Assembly: GCF_027925445.1 (NCBI RefSeq)
Contig: NZ_AP027149.1
Coordinates: 992,001-1,056,000, forward strand
Direction: 5' to 3'
DNA from: Methylocystis bryophila
GTDB lineage: Bacteria > Pseudomonadota > Alphaproteobacteria > Rhizobiales > Beijerinckiaceae
Length of the DNA: 64,000 nt
Shown here: in pieces, positions 8,861-17,214 of the stretch
Layout: each line of letters begins with the position of its first letter
How positions within the stretch are numbered: the stretch's first letter is position 1
Made by a program: the position numbers and the translations under genes
Notes under the pieces: generated by a model
What the model was told of the DNA's origin: nothing
The model's input: the letters and a program-made list of their open reading frames with translations, nothing else
The model's database searches: none

Positions 8861-9514
8861 TTAACGCTTCTTTGAAAAGATCCATTTGCCTTCCGTCAGT
8901 CGAAGTATGCCTTTCTCGGACGGCTGCTCGGTCTGCATGTCGGTTTCCACTTCGACCTGTTTTTCGTCGGTCCAGCGAACGATACGCCAGCTTCGGTCTC
9001 CCGGGGGCGTCTCATAAAATTCTTTTGCAGGCGGAAACTTGTCCAGTCGCCATACGCCGATTGGACAGACCATGGCCCCGTAGTCACAATCGACAACAGC
9101 GAACCTGATCTGATCCGGCGAAAATATCGGCGCCGCTCCGATTTTCAGCTGGCCCGTCGATTCATAACTTAGGAACAGGAATTCGCTCCCCTCATACCCT
9201 GTTGTTCGGACGATATATGTTTTCGTGTCTGGAACGAATCCTACGAGCCCATAATCCTCGCAGCGTTCTGCGTCGTCCTTGTCGCAGGCCTTTTGATTGC
9301 TCTTGAAAGTCCTTTTGCGCCCGTCGGCAAAGGTTAGCGTGAGCTTCTCTCCTTTGCGCCTCGCGATTCCCTTTGTCGCTGCGATGCAGCCTTCCTCTCT
9401 CGTTTCCAGGCAGGAAACGAGTGGGCCCGAAGGGCTCTGAGCCAACGCAATCTCTGGGCACAAGAACGTCAGAGCAACGATCAACGAGACAACCAATATC
9501 AGAGCTCGTTGCAT
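8861..9514 (-). CDS. Secreted protein of unknown function
   Basis: 217 residues. A clear signal peptide occupies residues 1-26 (MQRALILVVSLIVALTF... ending ALA-Q), so export to the periplasm or beyond is predicted. The mature part has six or more cysteines (C34, C43 and pairs near 78-87 and 140-148), suggesting disulfides, and a basic end (IFSKKR). I do not recognise a family. Base composition looks less GC-rich than the mur genes around it, which together with the neighbouring islet hints at acquired DNA. Confidence 0.7.
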   Translation of the reverse strand: MQRALILVVSLIVALTFLCPEIALAQSPSGPLVSCLETREEGCIAATKGIARRKGEKLTLTFADGRKRTFKSNQKACDKDDAERCEDYGLVGFVPDTKTYIVRTTGYEGSEFLFLSYESTGQLKIGAAPIFSPDQIRFAVVDCDYGAMVCPIGVWRLDKFPPAKEFYETPPGDRSWRIVRWTDEKQVEVETDMQTEQPSEKGILRLTEGKWIFSKKR

Positions 9515-9575
9515 GGAGGCTTCTTATTGTAACGCATTAAAGCGCAGAGAATGTCGACAAAAGCCAACGCGTCCC

Positions 9576-10472
9576 TCACAACCCCCGCGCCCAGGCCGGG
9601 CGCAGCGGCGCGGCTTCGGGCGCGGCGATGGCCGCGCGCAGCTCGCCAAGCAACCGCTCCTTGTCTGCGCCAAGGGTCCCCTTGAGGATCAGCCAGTTCG
9701 AGGCGTGATCGCTGCGAAAGACCGTGCGCTTCAGCTCGAGCCGCGAGAGGAGAACCTCCATCTCCCGCATCAAGCCGACGACGTCGAGCGGCTCCCACTG
9801 AGGGAAATTCTCGCGAAATCGCGCCTCGCCCAGCGGGAAGCTCACGGTGAGCGTCGCGAGAAACTCGGGCTGCGTCGCATTCATCAGCGCCGCGGAATTC
9901 TCTGCGTGCTGGCGCGATAGAGTCTCGCCGCCGAGGCCGTTGAGGATCATCACCGAACGCTTGATCCCCGCCTCTCCGAGCTTCTGCAGCGCCGCGCGGG
10001 AGCTTTCGAAGGTCTCCCCCTTGTTGACGCGCGCGAGAACCTCGTCGTCGCCCGACTCTGCGCCGACATAGACGAGCGAGAGGCCGAGGCTTGCGAGCTC
10101 GCGCAGCTCCTCGACCGATTTCTTGGCGACATTGCGGGGCAGGCAGTAGCTCGAGACGCGGCGCACGCCAGGAAGTTCTCGTCGGACCGCCTCGAGCACG
10201 GCGGCGAGGCGTCGGATGGACAGCGTTATCGCGTCGCCGTCGGCGAGGAACACGCGCTTGACGGAATCCCCATAGATCTCGCCACAGCGTCGGATGGTCT
10301 CCAGAACTTCCGCTTCGTCGCGCGGGCGGAAGCGCTTCTGCGGCGCTGTATACATCTCGCAAAAAGTGCAGCGGTTCCAGGAGCAGCCGTTGGTGACGGG
10401 CAGAATAAGCGAGTCCGCCTCGCTCGGCGGCCGAAAGACGGGCTCGACATAGCGGATGGGAAGGATGCTCAT
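9576..10472 (-). CDS. Radical SAM protein
   Basis: 298 residues. The cluster motif is NGCSWNRCTFC with cysteines at 30, 35 and 38, that is C-x4-C-x2-C rather than the commonest C-x3-C-x2-C. From memory this spacing with CSxNxCxFC is typical of one uncharacterised radical SAM group. Later blocks VFLADGDAITL, YVGAESGDDEVLARVNKG and ILNGLGGETLSRQH match the TIM-barrel core with a SAM-contacting GAESGD. It probably cleaves SAM with a 4Fe-4S cluster; the substrate is unknown. It stands alone on the minus strand between murC and murB. Confidence 0.85.
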   Translation of the reverse strand: MSILPIRYVEPVFRPPSEADSLILPVTNGCSWNRCTFCEMYTAPQKRFRPRDEAEVLETIRRCGEIYGDSVKRVFLADGDAITLSIRRLAAVLEAVRRELPGVRRVSSYCLPRNVAKKSVEELRELASLGLSLVYVGAESGDDEVLARVNKGETFESSRAALQKLGEAGIKRSVMILNGLGGETLSRQHAENSAALMNATQPEFLATLTVSFPLGEARFRENFPQWEPLDVVGLMREMEVLLSRLELKRTVFRSDHASNWLILKGTLGADKERLLGELRAAIAAPEAAPLRPAWARGL

Positions 10473-10796
10473 GGGGGACGGGCTCCGTCTTGGCAGGGCG
10501 GGAAAGCCTCGAGGTTCAACGCGCTCCGCTCAAAGGCGAAGGCGCCGCCGCGGTGTTCATCCCTCGCTTTCGCCCGCTATGGCGTATTTACAACGGTTTT
10601 GGATTTTCGCTCAAAGGCGAAGGAGACCTTCAGGCGGCGCAATGTCGCTATCCTGAACGAGCGGGACGCGCTCTGAGCGCGATGCGAAAAAGTGGAGCCC
10701 GGTCTTTCGCGTGAATTTCGCGCTGACTGACGGTGACTTTCTGTCCCGCCACCGCTATGGGACCAAAGCAGTCAAGGCTCGCGACACTAAAGGCCG
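10473..10796. other. Intergenic region before murB with a dispersed repeat
   Basis: No gene is supported here. The region separates the divergent radical SAM gene and murB and must carry both promoters. At 10675-10715 it holds a copy of the repeat element whose core is GCGATGCGAAAAA...GGAG..CCGGT.TTTCGC (also at 13041, 52808 and 57561). I cannot name specific promoter boxes. Confidence 0.6.
10675..10715 (+). repeat. Dispersed repeat, family B (GCGATGCGAAAAA type)
   Basis: Matches the copy at 57561-57612 through GAGCGCGATGCGAAAAAG.GGAG.CCGGT.TTTCGC. It is a partial copy without the second half seen at 57613-57676. Confidence 0.6.
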
Positions 10797-11711
10797 ATGG
10801 GTTTTCCTGATATCAGCGCAAAAGTCCCCTCCGGCCTGCGTGGACGCGTCGCGGTCAACGAGCCGCTTGCGCCTTTCACCTGGTTTCGCGTGGGGGGACC
10901 GGCGCAACTCTTGTTTATGCCGGCGGATGAAGACGATCTGGCGCTGTTCCTGCGCGGACTGCCCCTGGAGATTCCCGTCACCGTCCTGGGACTCGGCTCT
11001 AATCTGATTGTTCGCGACGGCGGCGTGCCGGGCGTCGTGATTCGCCTCTCCGCCAAAGGTTTTGGCGAGATCGAGGTGGAGGAAGGGCATCGCCTGCGCG
11101 TCGGCGCAGCCGCGCCGGATGTGAAGCTCGCGCGTGCGGCGGCAGACGCGGGAATCGACGGCCTCGCCTTCTATCGGGGCATTCCCGGCGCGATCGGAGG
11201 CGCGCTGCGCATGAACGCCGGCGCGCATGGCGGCGAGACCAAGGACGCCTTGATCGAAGCCTGGGGCGTAAGCCGGTCGGGCGAGCGCCGCCGCTTCAGC
11301 AACGGCGAGATGGGCTTCTCCTATCGCCATTGCGGCGCGCCCGACGACGTGATCTTCACGCGCGCGCTATTTCAGGGGCGGCAAGGCGACCGCGAGATCA
11401 TCCTTTCCGAAATGGAGCGAATCACCGCCGCGCGCGAAGTCTCCCAGCCCATTCGCGAGAAGACGGGCGGCTCGACCTTCGCAAATCCGGCCGGGCAAAA
11501 GGCCTGGCAGTTGATCGACGCCGCCGGCTGCCGCGGCCTCCTCCGCGGCGATGCCCAAGTCAGCGAGATGCATTGCAACTTCCTGATCAACCGGGGGGCT
11601 GCGACGGCGGCGGACATCGAAGGTCTTGGCGAAGACGTTCGCGCACGCGTGAAGGCCTCGAGCGGGATCGAGTTGCGCTGGGAGATCAAGCGAATCGGCG
11701 TCGCGGGCTGA
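10797..11711 (+). CDS. murB: UDP-N-acetylenolpyruvoylglucosamine reductase MurB
   Basis: Cytoplasmic FAD enzyme that reduces UDP-GlcNAc-enolpyruvate to UDP-MurNAc with NADPH. 304 residues, with TWFRVGGPAQ near 28-37, LGLGSNLIVRDGG near 65-77 (FAD-binding type 4 domain), YRGIPGAIGGALRMNAGAHGGE near 123-144, and GGSTFANP followed by an EMHCNFLIN end typical of the type II-like form. It normally follows murC directly. Here about 2.9 kb of unrelated minus-strand genes lie between them, and ddl-ftsQAZ do not follow. Confidence 0.97.
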   Translation: MGFPDISAKVPSGLRGRVAVNEPLAPFTWFRVGGPAQLLFMPADEDDLALFLRGLPLEIPVTVLGLGSNLIVRDGGVPGVVIRLSAKGFGEIEVEEGHRLRVGAAAPDVKLARAAADAGIDGLAFYRGIPGAIGGALRMNAGAHGGETKDALIEAWGVSRSGERRRFSNGEMGFSYRHCGAPDDVIFTRALFQGRQGDREIILSEMERITAAREVSQPIREKTGGSTFANPAGQKAWQLIDAAGCRGLLRGDAQVSEMHCNFLINRGAATAADIEGLGEDVRARVKASSGIELRWEIKRIGVAG

Positions 11712-12027
11712 GCGGTTCGCGGACTCTTCTGCGACCGGGGCGGGAAAGCCGGATGCTCACGAAAAATGGGGTATTAAGCGACGAAACTTCGGGCGTTCAT
11801 CAAGACTGTTATACGGACTTGCGGAGGCTCTAGCCTGAGAGGAGGAAGTTACCAATATTAACCTGTCGAATTCAAAAAAATTTCGCATTTAATTGTTGTG
11901 GACAGCAGAAGTTTGATGTAAAGCTCTCTCGATCCGTGGCCGCCATTTTTCGCTTCTGTGAAACTCGCACAGTTCAAGCAGGGCGCGCCAAGTGGTCCAT
12001 GTGTTTAGGGGCGAGCAAGAGAGAGCG
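11712..12027 (+). promoter_or_regulatory. AT-rich leader region of mucR
   Basis: This 316-base gap has no gene. It includes an AT-rich patch at about 11850-11900 (CCAATATTAACC, then an A-run and TTTAATTG) that stands out against the GC-rich background. MucR/Ros proteins are known to bind AT-rich sites and often repress their own gene, so this patch is a reasonable operator/promoter candidate. That link is inference from family knowledge; no exact box is defined. Confidence 0.35.
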
Positions 12028-12450
12028 ATGAGCGACACGATGACATCCACCAACAACATCGAACTCGCAGCTGAGATAGTCTCCGCGTATGTCAGCAACA
12101 ATTCCGTGCCTGCGGGCGACTTGCCTGCGCTGATCAACGACGTCCATGCGGCGCTCGTGCGCGTGGGCACCGGTGTCGTCGTCGCGCCGACCGAGCCGCC
12201 TAAACCCGCGGTGGCGGTCAAGAAATCGGTCACGAACGATCACATCATCTGTCTCGAGGACGGCAAGAAGTTCAAGTCGCTGAAGCGTCATTTGCGCACG
12301 CAATACGGACTCTCGCCGGAGGAATACCGCGAGAAGTGGGGTCTTCCTTCTGATTACCCGATGGTTGCGCCCAATTACGCCAAGGCGCGCTCCAATCTGG
12401 CCAAACAAATGGGCCTCGGCCAGCAGCGCCGACGTCGCGCGTCCAAGTGA
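12028..12450 (+). CDS. mucR: MucR/Ros family transcriptional regulator with altered zinc site
   Basis: 140 residues from ATG 12028, preceded by GAGAGAG; an in-frame GTG at 11992 adds 12 unconserved residues. The DNA-binding core matches MucR proteins (DGKKFKSLKRHLRTxY, then EEYREKWGLPSDYPMVAPNYA). MucR proteins regulate exopolysaccharide, motility and symbiosis or virulence genes in alphaproteobacteria by binding AT-rich DNA. The zinc ligands are not all kept: where Ros has Cys-x2-Cys...His...His, this protein has CLED, then His, then Gln (HLRTQY). Some MucR/Ros homologues are reported to fold without zinc. Confidence 0.92.
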   Translation: MSDTMTSTNNIELAAEIVSAYVSNNSVPAGDLPALINDVHAALVRVGTGVVVAPTEPPKPAVAVKKSVTNDHIICLEDGKKFKSLKRHLRTQYGLSPEEYREKWGLPSDYPMVAPNYAKARSNLAKQMGLGQQRRRRASK

Positions 12451-12690
12451 CTGGACTGAAACATTAAGTCAGCTCGTCGGCGACGCTCCTTTCCTCGGCG
12501 AAAGGGGCGTCTTCAATTTCAACAGGCGAAATCCGGCTGGAGCGAATTGCGCAAAAATCAACGGCCTTGCTTTTAGAATTCGCCTCAAGATATTGATCTA
12601 GCGCGATTTCTCGCTGCTCGTAAGATCCCGTTCGCGCGGAAGTCGCGCCAGCGCGACCTTCAGCCAGCAACAGCCCTCGAGGAGAGAAGC

Positions 12691-12897
12691 ATGAGCACGG
12701 TCTTCGACGTGGAAAAAATGTCCTGTCAGAACTGCGTGAAGCACGTGACGAAAGCCGTGCAGGGCGTGGAGCCGGGCGCGCAGGTTCAAGTGGAGCTTTC
12801 GACCGGCAAGGTCACCGTGACGCCCTCGCCGGCAGACCCGGGGGCGGTCGCGAAGGCTATTCAAGACGCCGGCTATCCGGCGCAGGTCGCAGGATAG
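12691..12897 (+). CDS. Heavy-metal-associated (HMA) domain protein, CopZ-like
   Basis: 68 residues forming one HMA ferredoxin-like domain with the metal motif MSCQNC at 10-15 (CxxC). It resembles cytoplasmic copper chaperones and the soluble metal-binding domains of P1B-type ATPases. The family shuttles Cu(I) to a partner ATPase, but no copper ATPase or CueR-type regulator is adjacent, so metal and partner are inferred only from the motif. A strong ribosome site (GAGGAGAG) precedes the ATG. Confidence 0.88.
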   Translation: MSTVFDVEKMSCQNCVKHVTKAVQGVEPGAQVQVELSTGKVTVTPSPADPGAVAKAIQDAGYPAQVAG

Positions 12898-13040
12898 TTT
12901 CGGCGGCTTTCCCTTCCCCCGAATTGGCGTTAAAGCGGGCTTTCGCGAAAGCTGGCAGGCTCTTGCGAACAGGGCGCGCCGCCGCTTATTGAGGCGGCGA
13001 CGCCGTTCGTGTGGCGATGCCGCCTGAACGCAGCGTGATC

Positions 13041-13090
13041 GAGAGCGCGAAGTGAAAAAGCGGAACCTCGTGTTTCGCCTCTTGCGCTCT
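13041..13090 (+). repeat. Dispersed repeat, family B
   Basis: Reads GAGAGCGCGAAGTGAAAAAGCGGAACCTCGTGTTTCGC..., a diverged copy of the element at 57561-57612. It is preceded by CCTGAACGCAGCGTGATC, which matches the end of the longer element at 57655-57675, so the two halves are rearranged. Confidence 0.5.
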
Positions 13091-13139
13091 GCATTTTTTG
13101 ATCTACGGAAAGCCGCGTCCACCGCGGTATGGAGCCTTC

Positions 13140-13853
13140 ATGCGTCCCAGCAAACGCGCCCTCGACGAGATGCGCCCGGTCAGCTTCGAGCGGAACGTCG
13201 CCCGCTATGCGGAGGGCTCCTGCCTCGTCAAATTCGGCGCCACGCACGTGCTTTGCACGGCTTCGCTCGAGGACAAGCCGCCCCAATGGCTACGAGGTCA
13301 AGGCCGGGGCTGGGTCACCGCAGAATATGCGATGTTGCCGCGCGCGACCCACACGCGTTCCCGCCGCGAGGTGACCTCTGGCAAGCCCTCCGGCCGCACC
13401 CAGGAAATCCAGCGGCTCATCGGACGCTCGCTGCGCGCCGTCACCAACCTTCCGGCGATGGGCGAGCGCCAGATCGTCGTCGATTGCGACGTGCTGCAGG
13501 CGGACGGCGGCACACGCACTGCGGCGATCACCGGCGGCTGGATCGCGCTGCGTGACTGTTTCGAGTGGATGCGGGCGCGCTCGATCGTCAAGGATTCGCC
13601 GCTGCGCGATCACGTCGCCGCGGTCTCCTGCGGCATGTTCGAGGGCAAGCCCGTCCTCGATCTCGATTACGCCGAGGATTCGATCGCCGAGACGGACGCC
13701 AATTTCGTCATCACGGGGTCGGGTGGCCTCGTCGAGGTGCAGGCGACGGCGGAAGGCTCGGTATTCACCACGGACGAGCTCGCGCGCCTGCTAGCGCTTG
13801 CGCAAAAGGGCGTCGACGAGCTCCTGGCCTTGCAAAAGTCGGCGCTCGCGTGA
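13140..13853 (+). CDS. rph: Ribonuclease PH
   Basis: Phosphate-dependent 3'-5' exoribonuclease that trims tRNA 3' ends. 237 residues from ATG 13140 (MRPSKRALDEMRPV, the usual N-terminus); an upstream in-frame ATG at 13098 would add 14 residues not expected in the family. RNase PH blocks are all present: GRGWVTAEYAMLPRATHTR, GRTQEIQRLIGRSLRA and DCDVLQADGGTRTAAITGG. Its stop overlaps the GTG start of rdgB, a common rph-rdgB pairing. Confidence 0.97.
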   Translation: MRPSKRALDEMRPVSFERNVARYAEGSCLVKFGATHVLCTASLEDKPPQWLRGQGRGWVTAEYAMLPRATHTRSRREVTSGKPSGRTQEIQRLIGRSLRAVTNLPAMGERQIVVDCDVLQADGGTRTAAITGGWIALRDCFEWMRARSIVKDSPLRDHVAAVSCGMFEGKPVLDLDYAEDSIAETDANFVITGSGGLVEVQATAEGSVFTTDELARLLALAQKGVDELLALQKSALA

Positions 13854-14476
13854 GCTCGCGCAAGCTCGAAGGCCGCCTCGTCGTGGCCTCTCATAATCCA
13901 GGCAAGCTTTGGGAGCTGCGGCAGCTGCTTTCGCCCCATGGCGTCGAAACGGTGTCCGTGGGGGAGCTCGGCCTGCCAGAGCCCGAGGAGACCGAGCCGA
14001 CCTTCGCCGGTAACGCGCTTCTCAAGGCGCGGACCGCAGCTTTCGCCTCGGGCTTGCCCGCCTTCGCCGACGATTCCGGGCTTTGCGTCGAGGCGCTCGA
14101 CGGCGCCCCGGGCATCTATTCGGCGCGTTGGGCCGGGCCTGAACGTGACTTCGGAGAGGCCATGGCGCGCGTGGAGCGCGAGCTGAAGGAGCGGGGCGCG
14201 ACGCAGCCCTTTCGCGCGCATTTCCTCTGCGCGCTGGCGGTCGTCTGGCCCGACGGCCATGTCGAGGAATTCGAGGGGCGGATCGACGGCGTCCTGGTCT
14301 TCCCGCCGCGCGGGACCAAGGGATTCGGCTACGATCCGATTTTCCTGCCCGAGGGGCTCGACAAGACCTTCGGCGAGATGATGTCGGCCGAAAAGCACGC
14401 CATGCCGCACGACGGATCCCGGGCGCTCTCCCATCGCGCCCGCGCCTTTCAGGCCCTCGCGGCGTCGTTGCTTTAA
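13850..14476 (+). CDS. rdgB: Non-canonical purine NTP pyrophosphatase RdgB/HAM1
   Basis: Cytoplasmic house-cleaning enzyme that hydrolyses dITP/XTP to monophosphates, keeping deaminated purines out of DNA. 208 residues from a GTG overlapping the rph stop. The N-terminal VVASHNPGK loop, FADDSGLCVEALDGAPGIYSARWAG, and the C-terminal GFGYDPIFLPEG...HRARAFQAL are family signatures. In many alphaproteobacteria hemW follows; here it does not, and the operon ends at 14476. Confidence 0.97.
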   Translation: MSSRKLEGRLVVASHNPGKLWELRQLLSPHGVETVSVGELGLPEPEETEPTFAGNALLKARTAAFASGLPAFADDSGLCVEALDGAPGIYSARWAGPERDFGEAMARVERELKERGATQPFRAHFLCALAVVWPDGHVEEFEGRIDGVLVFPPRGTKGFGYDPIFLPEGLDKTFGEMMSAEKHAMPHDGSRALSHRARAFQALAASLL

Positions 14477-14688
14477 ATTCCCTAGAAATCGCTTTGTGAC
14501 GCTTTTTGCGGGGCGGGCGCCTGCGCAAATTGTCGCAGTGCAGCATTTTTATTGCGTCTGGGAGCTGGCAGTCATAGTTCTGCCCATGGCCGCCGTATGA
14601 TTCACGGCGAATTTGGCGCTTACGCGCGGTGCGGCACGACCTTTGCCTAAGCAGCATCGAAAGGAACGTCAGCGCCAGGAGCTTAACC

Positions 14689-14868
14689 ATGACCAGCCTC
14701 GTAATGATCTTCGTCGTCGCGTTCCTCGCTTGCGGCTTCGTACATTTCGTCAAGAGAGACAGCGCCCGGCGCCAGGCCCAGGCTCGGGAGCTTTCGCGAA
14801 GCATTCTGACGGGCGCCTGGCTCTTGGCGCTTGCGCAGGCTGTGTCGCTCGCGAGGCTCACTTCCTAG
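14689..14868 (+). CDS. Small membrane protein of unknown function
   Basis: 59 residues from ATG 14689 with a ribosome site CAGGAGCTTAACC upstream. It has a hydrophobic segment at 2-18 (LVMIFVVAFLACGFVHF), a basic stretch KRDSARRQAQ, and a second hydrophobic stretch at about 38-54. It matches no family I recognise. The stop codon TAG at 14866-14868 is the first three bases of a dispersed repeat, so the original C-terminus may have been longer. A longer frame from 14629 is possible. Confidence 0.45.
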   Translation: MTSLVMIFVVAFLACGFVHFVKRDSARRQAQARELSRSILTGAWLLALAQAVSLARLTS

Positions 14869-14980
14869 TGCGCTTCCCGCTCGAACGGAATCGTTCGAGC
14901 GATAAGGAATCGCGCCAAATCAAACTGTTGAAGCATGTCCTGACCGGAAAACCGCTTCGCACTTTTCCGGGACATGCTTT
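14866..14980 (+). repeat. Dispersed palindromic repeat, family A, copy 1
   Basis: About 115 bases: TAGTGCGCTTCCCGCTCGAACGG, an imperfect palindrome TCGAACGGAATCGTTCGA, ATCGCGCCAAATCAAA, then a second palindrome with ends AGCATGTCC...GGACATGCT. Nearly the same sequence recurs at 36236-36351 and, reversed, at 62246-62360. Confidence 0.9.
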
Positions 14981-15030
14981 AAAGCCCCGCGCAGTCGAGA
15001 CTCTCGAAGGCCTGCGGGTGAGGCGGCTCC

Positions 15031-15117
15031 TAGATCACGCTGCGTTTGAGAGGGATCGCTCAAATGCAGATAAAGTGATAGATTCCAAAGTGTTAGAGCG
15101 CGATGCGCGCGAAGAAT
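15031..15117 (-). repeat. Dispersed repeat, family B second half
   Basis: Its plus strand TAGATCACGCTGCGTTTGAG...GATTCCAAAGTGTTAGAGCGCGATGCG matches the reverse complement of 57561-57676 through the ATTCCAAA, TCGCTC and GATCA elements. Together with the family A copy it fills most of the 452-base gap 14869-15320, which otherwise shows no gene; the remainder (15118-15320) must hold the yej promoter. Confidence 0.6.
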
Positions 15118-15320
15118 CGCGTGACGCCGAGCGGCCGGGGCCGCCCTAAGTTTCTGAACCGCCCAGAATTTTTGCCGATAAGCCCTTCCGCTCAACGGCG
15201 GCGCGTTCTAGACGACAAACGGCCGGATTCGAACAATCCGGGGCTAGCCGCTTCGCCAAATTCCGACATAATCGCCCCGCATGCATCGAGTCCGCGCGAG
15301 GCCCCGCGCTGGCCTGCCTG

Positions 15321-17210
15321 GTGATTCGAGGTCTTCACGTGAAAGAGCTGCGCCTCCTGCCTCCCGTTTCGCGCCGACGACTGCTGCAGACCGGCGCCGC
15401 AAGTCTGGCGCTGACGGGCGTCACGCGCCGACTCCTCGCGGCTACGCCGGAGGGCGAGACGGAGAGTCATGGTCTCTCCACCTTTGGCGAGCTGGCCGAA
15501 CCGGCGGACTTCAAGCACTTCGGCTATGTCAATCCGAACGCCCCGAAAGGCGGCGTGCTGATCGAGTCGCCGGCCTCGCCGACTTTCGACACGCTGAACG
15601 GCTACGTGCTGCGCGGCAACGCAGCCCAAGGGCTCGGGCTGACGTTCGACAGCCTGATGGTGGGGAGCTTAGACGAGCGCGACGCGCTTTACGGGCTCGT
15701 CGCGAAATCCGTGCGCATTTCCCCCGATAGACTCACCTACCGTTTCACGCTGCGACCCGAGGCGCGCTTTCACGACGGCTCGAAGCTCACGGCCCATGAC
15801 GCCGCCTTCTCGCTCAATATTCTGCGCAGCAAAGGCCATCCGGTCATCGCCCAGACGCTGCGCGATCTGCAAAGCGCCGAGGCCGAGGCGGACGATGTCC
15901 TTGTCTTGCGCTTTGCGGCAGGGCGCGCGCGCGACCTTCCGCTCTTCGCCGCCGGTCAGCCCATCTTCTCGAAAGCCTATTACGCGAAACGCGACTTCGA
16001 GGCGACCACGCTCGAGCCGCCGCTCGCCTCGAGCGCCTATAGGATCGATCAGCTCGAGCAGGGGCGGTTCATCGTTTACAAACGCGTGCCCGACTATTGG
16101 GGCAAAGACCTTCCCGTCAATGTGGGACAGTCGAATTTCGACGTGATCCGTTTCGAATATTTCGGCGACAGCCAGGTCGCCTTCGAGGCGTTCAAGGCGG
16201 GGGCTTTCAGCGAGCGCGAGGAGAACATCGCGCGCGTCTGGTCGACAGGCTACGACTTTCCGGCTTTCAAGGAAGGCCGCGTCAAGCGCATCGAGATTCC
16301 CAACGCCAATATTCCCGGGATCCAGGGTTGGGTCTTCAACACGCGGCGCAAAGTTTTTGCCGATCCCCGCGTGCGCGAGGCGATTGGGCTCTGCTTCGAT
16401 TTCGACTGGACGAGCCGCAATTTGATGTATGACGCCTATAAGCGCATCTCGTCCTATTTCGAAAACTCGCCCTGCGCCGCCAAGGGGCCCCCGAGCGACG
16501 CCGAGAAGGCGTTGCTTGAGCCCTTCCGCGATAAATTGCCGGAGCGGGTTTTCGGCGAGCCGCCGGCGTCGCCGGTTTCCGACGGCTCGGGCCAGGATCG
16601 CGCCCTCTTGAAGCGCGCCTCCGACCTCTTCGCCGCGGCCGGCTGCCGGCGCAAGGACAATGCGCTGCTGCTCCCCGACGGCAAGCCGTTGGAATTCGAG
16701 TTCCTCGACTTTTCCAATCTGCTCGAGCGCCACACCCACCCCTTCATCAAGAATCTCAAGCTTCTCGGCGTCAACGCGCGGATGCGCGTGGTCGACGCCG
16801 CCCAGTTCAAGCAGCGGCTCGACGATTTCGATTTCGACATCGTGGTCGACAATCTGACGATGGGTTGGTCGCCTGGCGAGGAGCTGCAGAATTACTTCAG
16901 TTCGAAGACCGCGAGGGTGACCGGGTCGCGAAACCTCGCCGGCACGGCCGATCCCGTCGCCGACGCGCTGATCGAGAAGGCGTTGGTCGCCGAAACGCGC
17001 GAGGAGCTCGAGACCACCTGCCGCGCCCTCGATCGCGTCCTGCGTTCAGGTTTCTACCGCGTGTTTCACTGGTATAACCCCGTGCATCGCTTGGCCTTTT
17101 GGGATGCCTATGGCCGGCCGCAGACGCCGCCGCGATTCGATCCCGGCGTCATCTCGAGCTGGTGGTGGGACGCCGAGAGAGCCAAGCAGATCAACTTTCC
17201 GATGCGCTGA
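15321..17210 (+). CDS. yejA: Peptide ABC transporter substrate-binding protein, YejA-like (Tat-exported)
   Basis: Periplasmic binding protein of the SBP_bac_5 family, closest in layout to YejA of the YejABEF oligopeptide/microcin C importer. 629 residues from GTG 15321 (GTG 15339 is an alternative). A twin-arginine signal SRRRLLQTG at 17-25 followed by a hydrophobic stretch predicts Tat export. Family blocks include FKHFGYVNPNAPKGG near 68-82 and YRFTLRPEARFHDG near 138-151. It is followed four bases later by the two permease genes. Confidence 0.93.
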   Translation: MIRGLHVKELRLLPPVSRRRLLQTGAASLALTGVTRRLLAATPEGETESHGLSTFGELAEPADFKHFGYVNPNAPKGGVLIESPASPTFDTLNGYVLRGNAAQGLGLTFDSLMVGSLDERDALYGLVAKSVRISPDRLTYRFTLRPEARFHDGSKLTAHDAAFSLNILRSKGHPVIAQTLRDLQSAEAEADDVLVLRFAAGRARDLPLFAAGQPIFSKAYYAKRDFEATTLEPPLASSAYRIDQLEQGRFIVYKRVPDYWGKDLPVNVGQSNFDVIRFEYFGDSQVAFEAFKAGAFSEREENIARVWSTGYDFPAFKEGRVKRIEIPNANIPGIQGWVFNTRRKVFADPRVREAIGLCFDFDWTSRNLMYDAYKRISSYFENSPCAAKGPPSDAEKALLEPFRDKLPERVFGEPPASPVSDGSGQDRALLKRASDLFAAAGCRRKDNALLLPDGKPLEFEFLDFSNLLERHTHPFIKNLKLLGVNARMRVVDAAQFKQRLDDFDFDIVVDNLTMGWSPGEELQNYFSSKTARVTGSRNLAGTADPVADALIEKALVAETREELETTCRALDRVLRSGFYRVFHWYNPVHRLAFWDAYGRPQTPPRFDPGVISSWWWDAERAKQINFPMR

Positions 17211-17214
17211 TCCG

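Noticed and set aside
12464..12670. 68-codon minus-strand frame between mucR and the HMA gene
   Set aside because: No ribosome site or family resemblance, and it lies in the promoter gap for the HMA gene.
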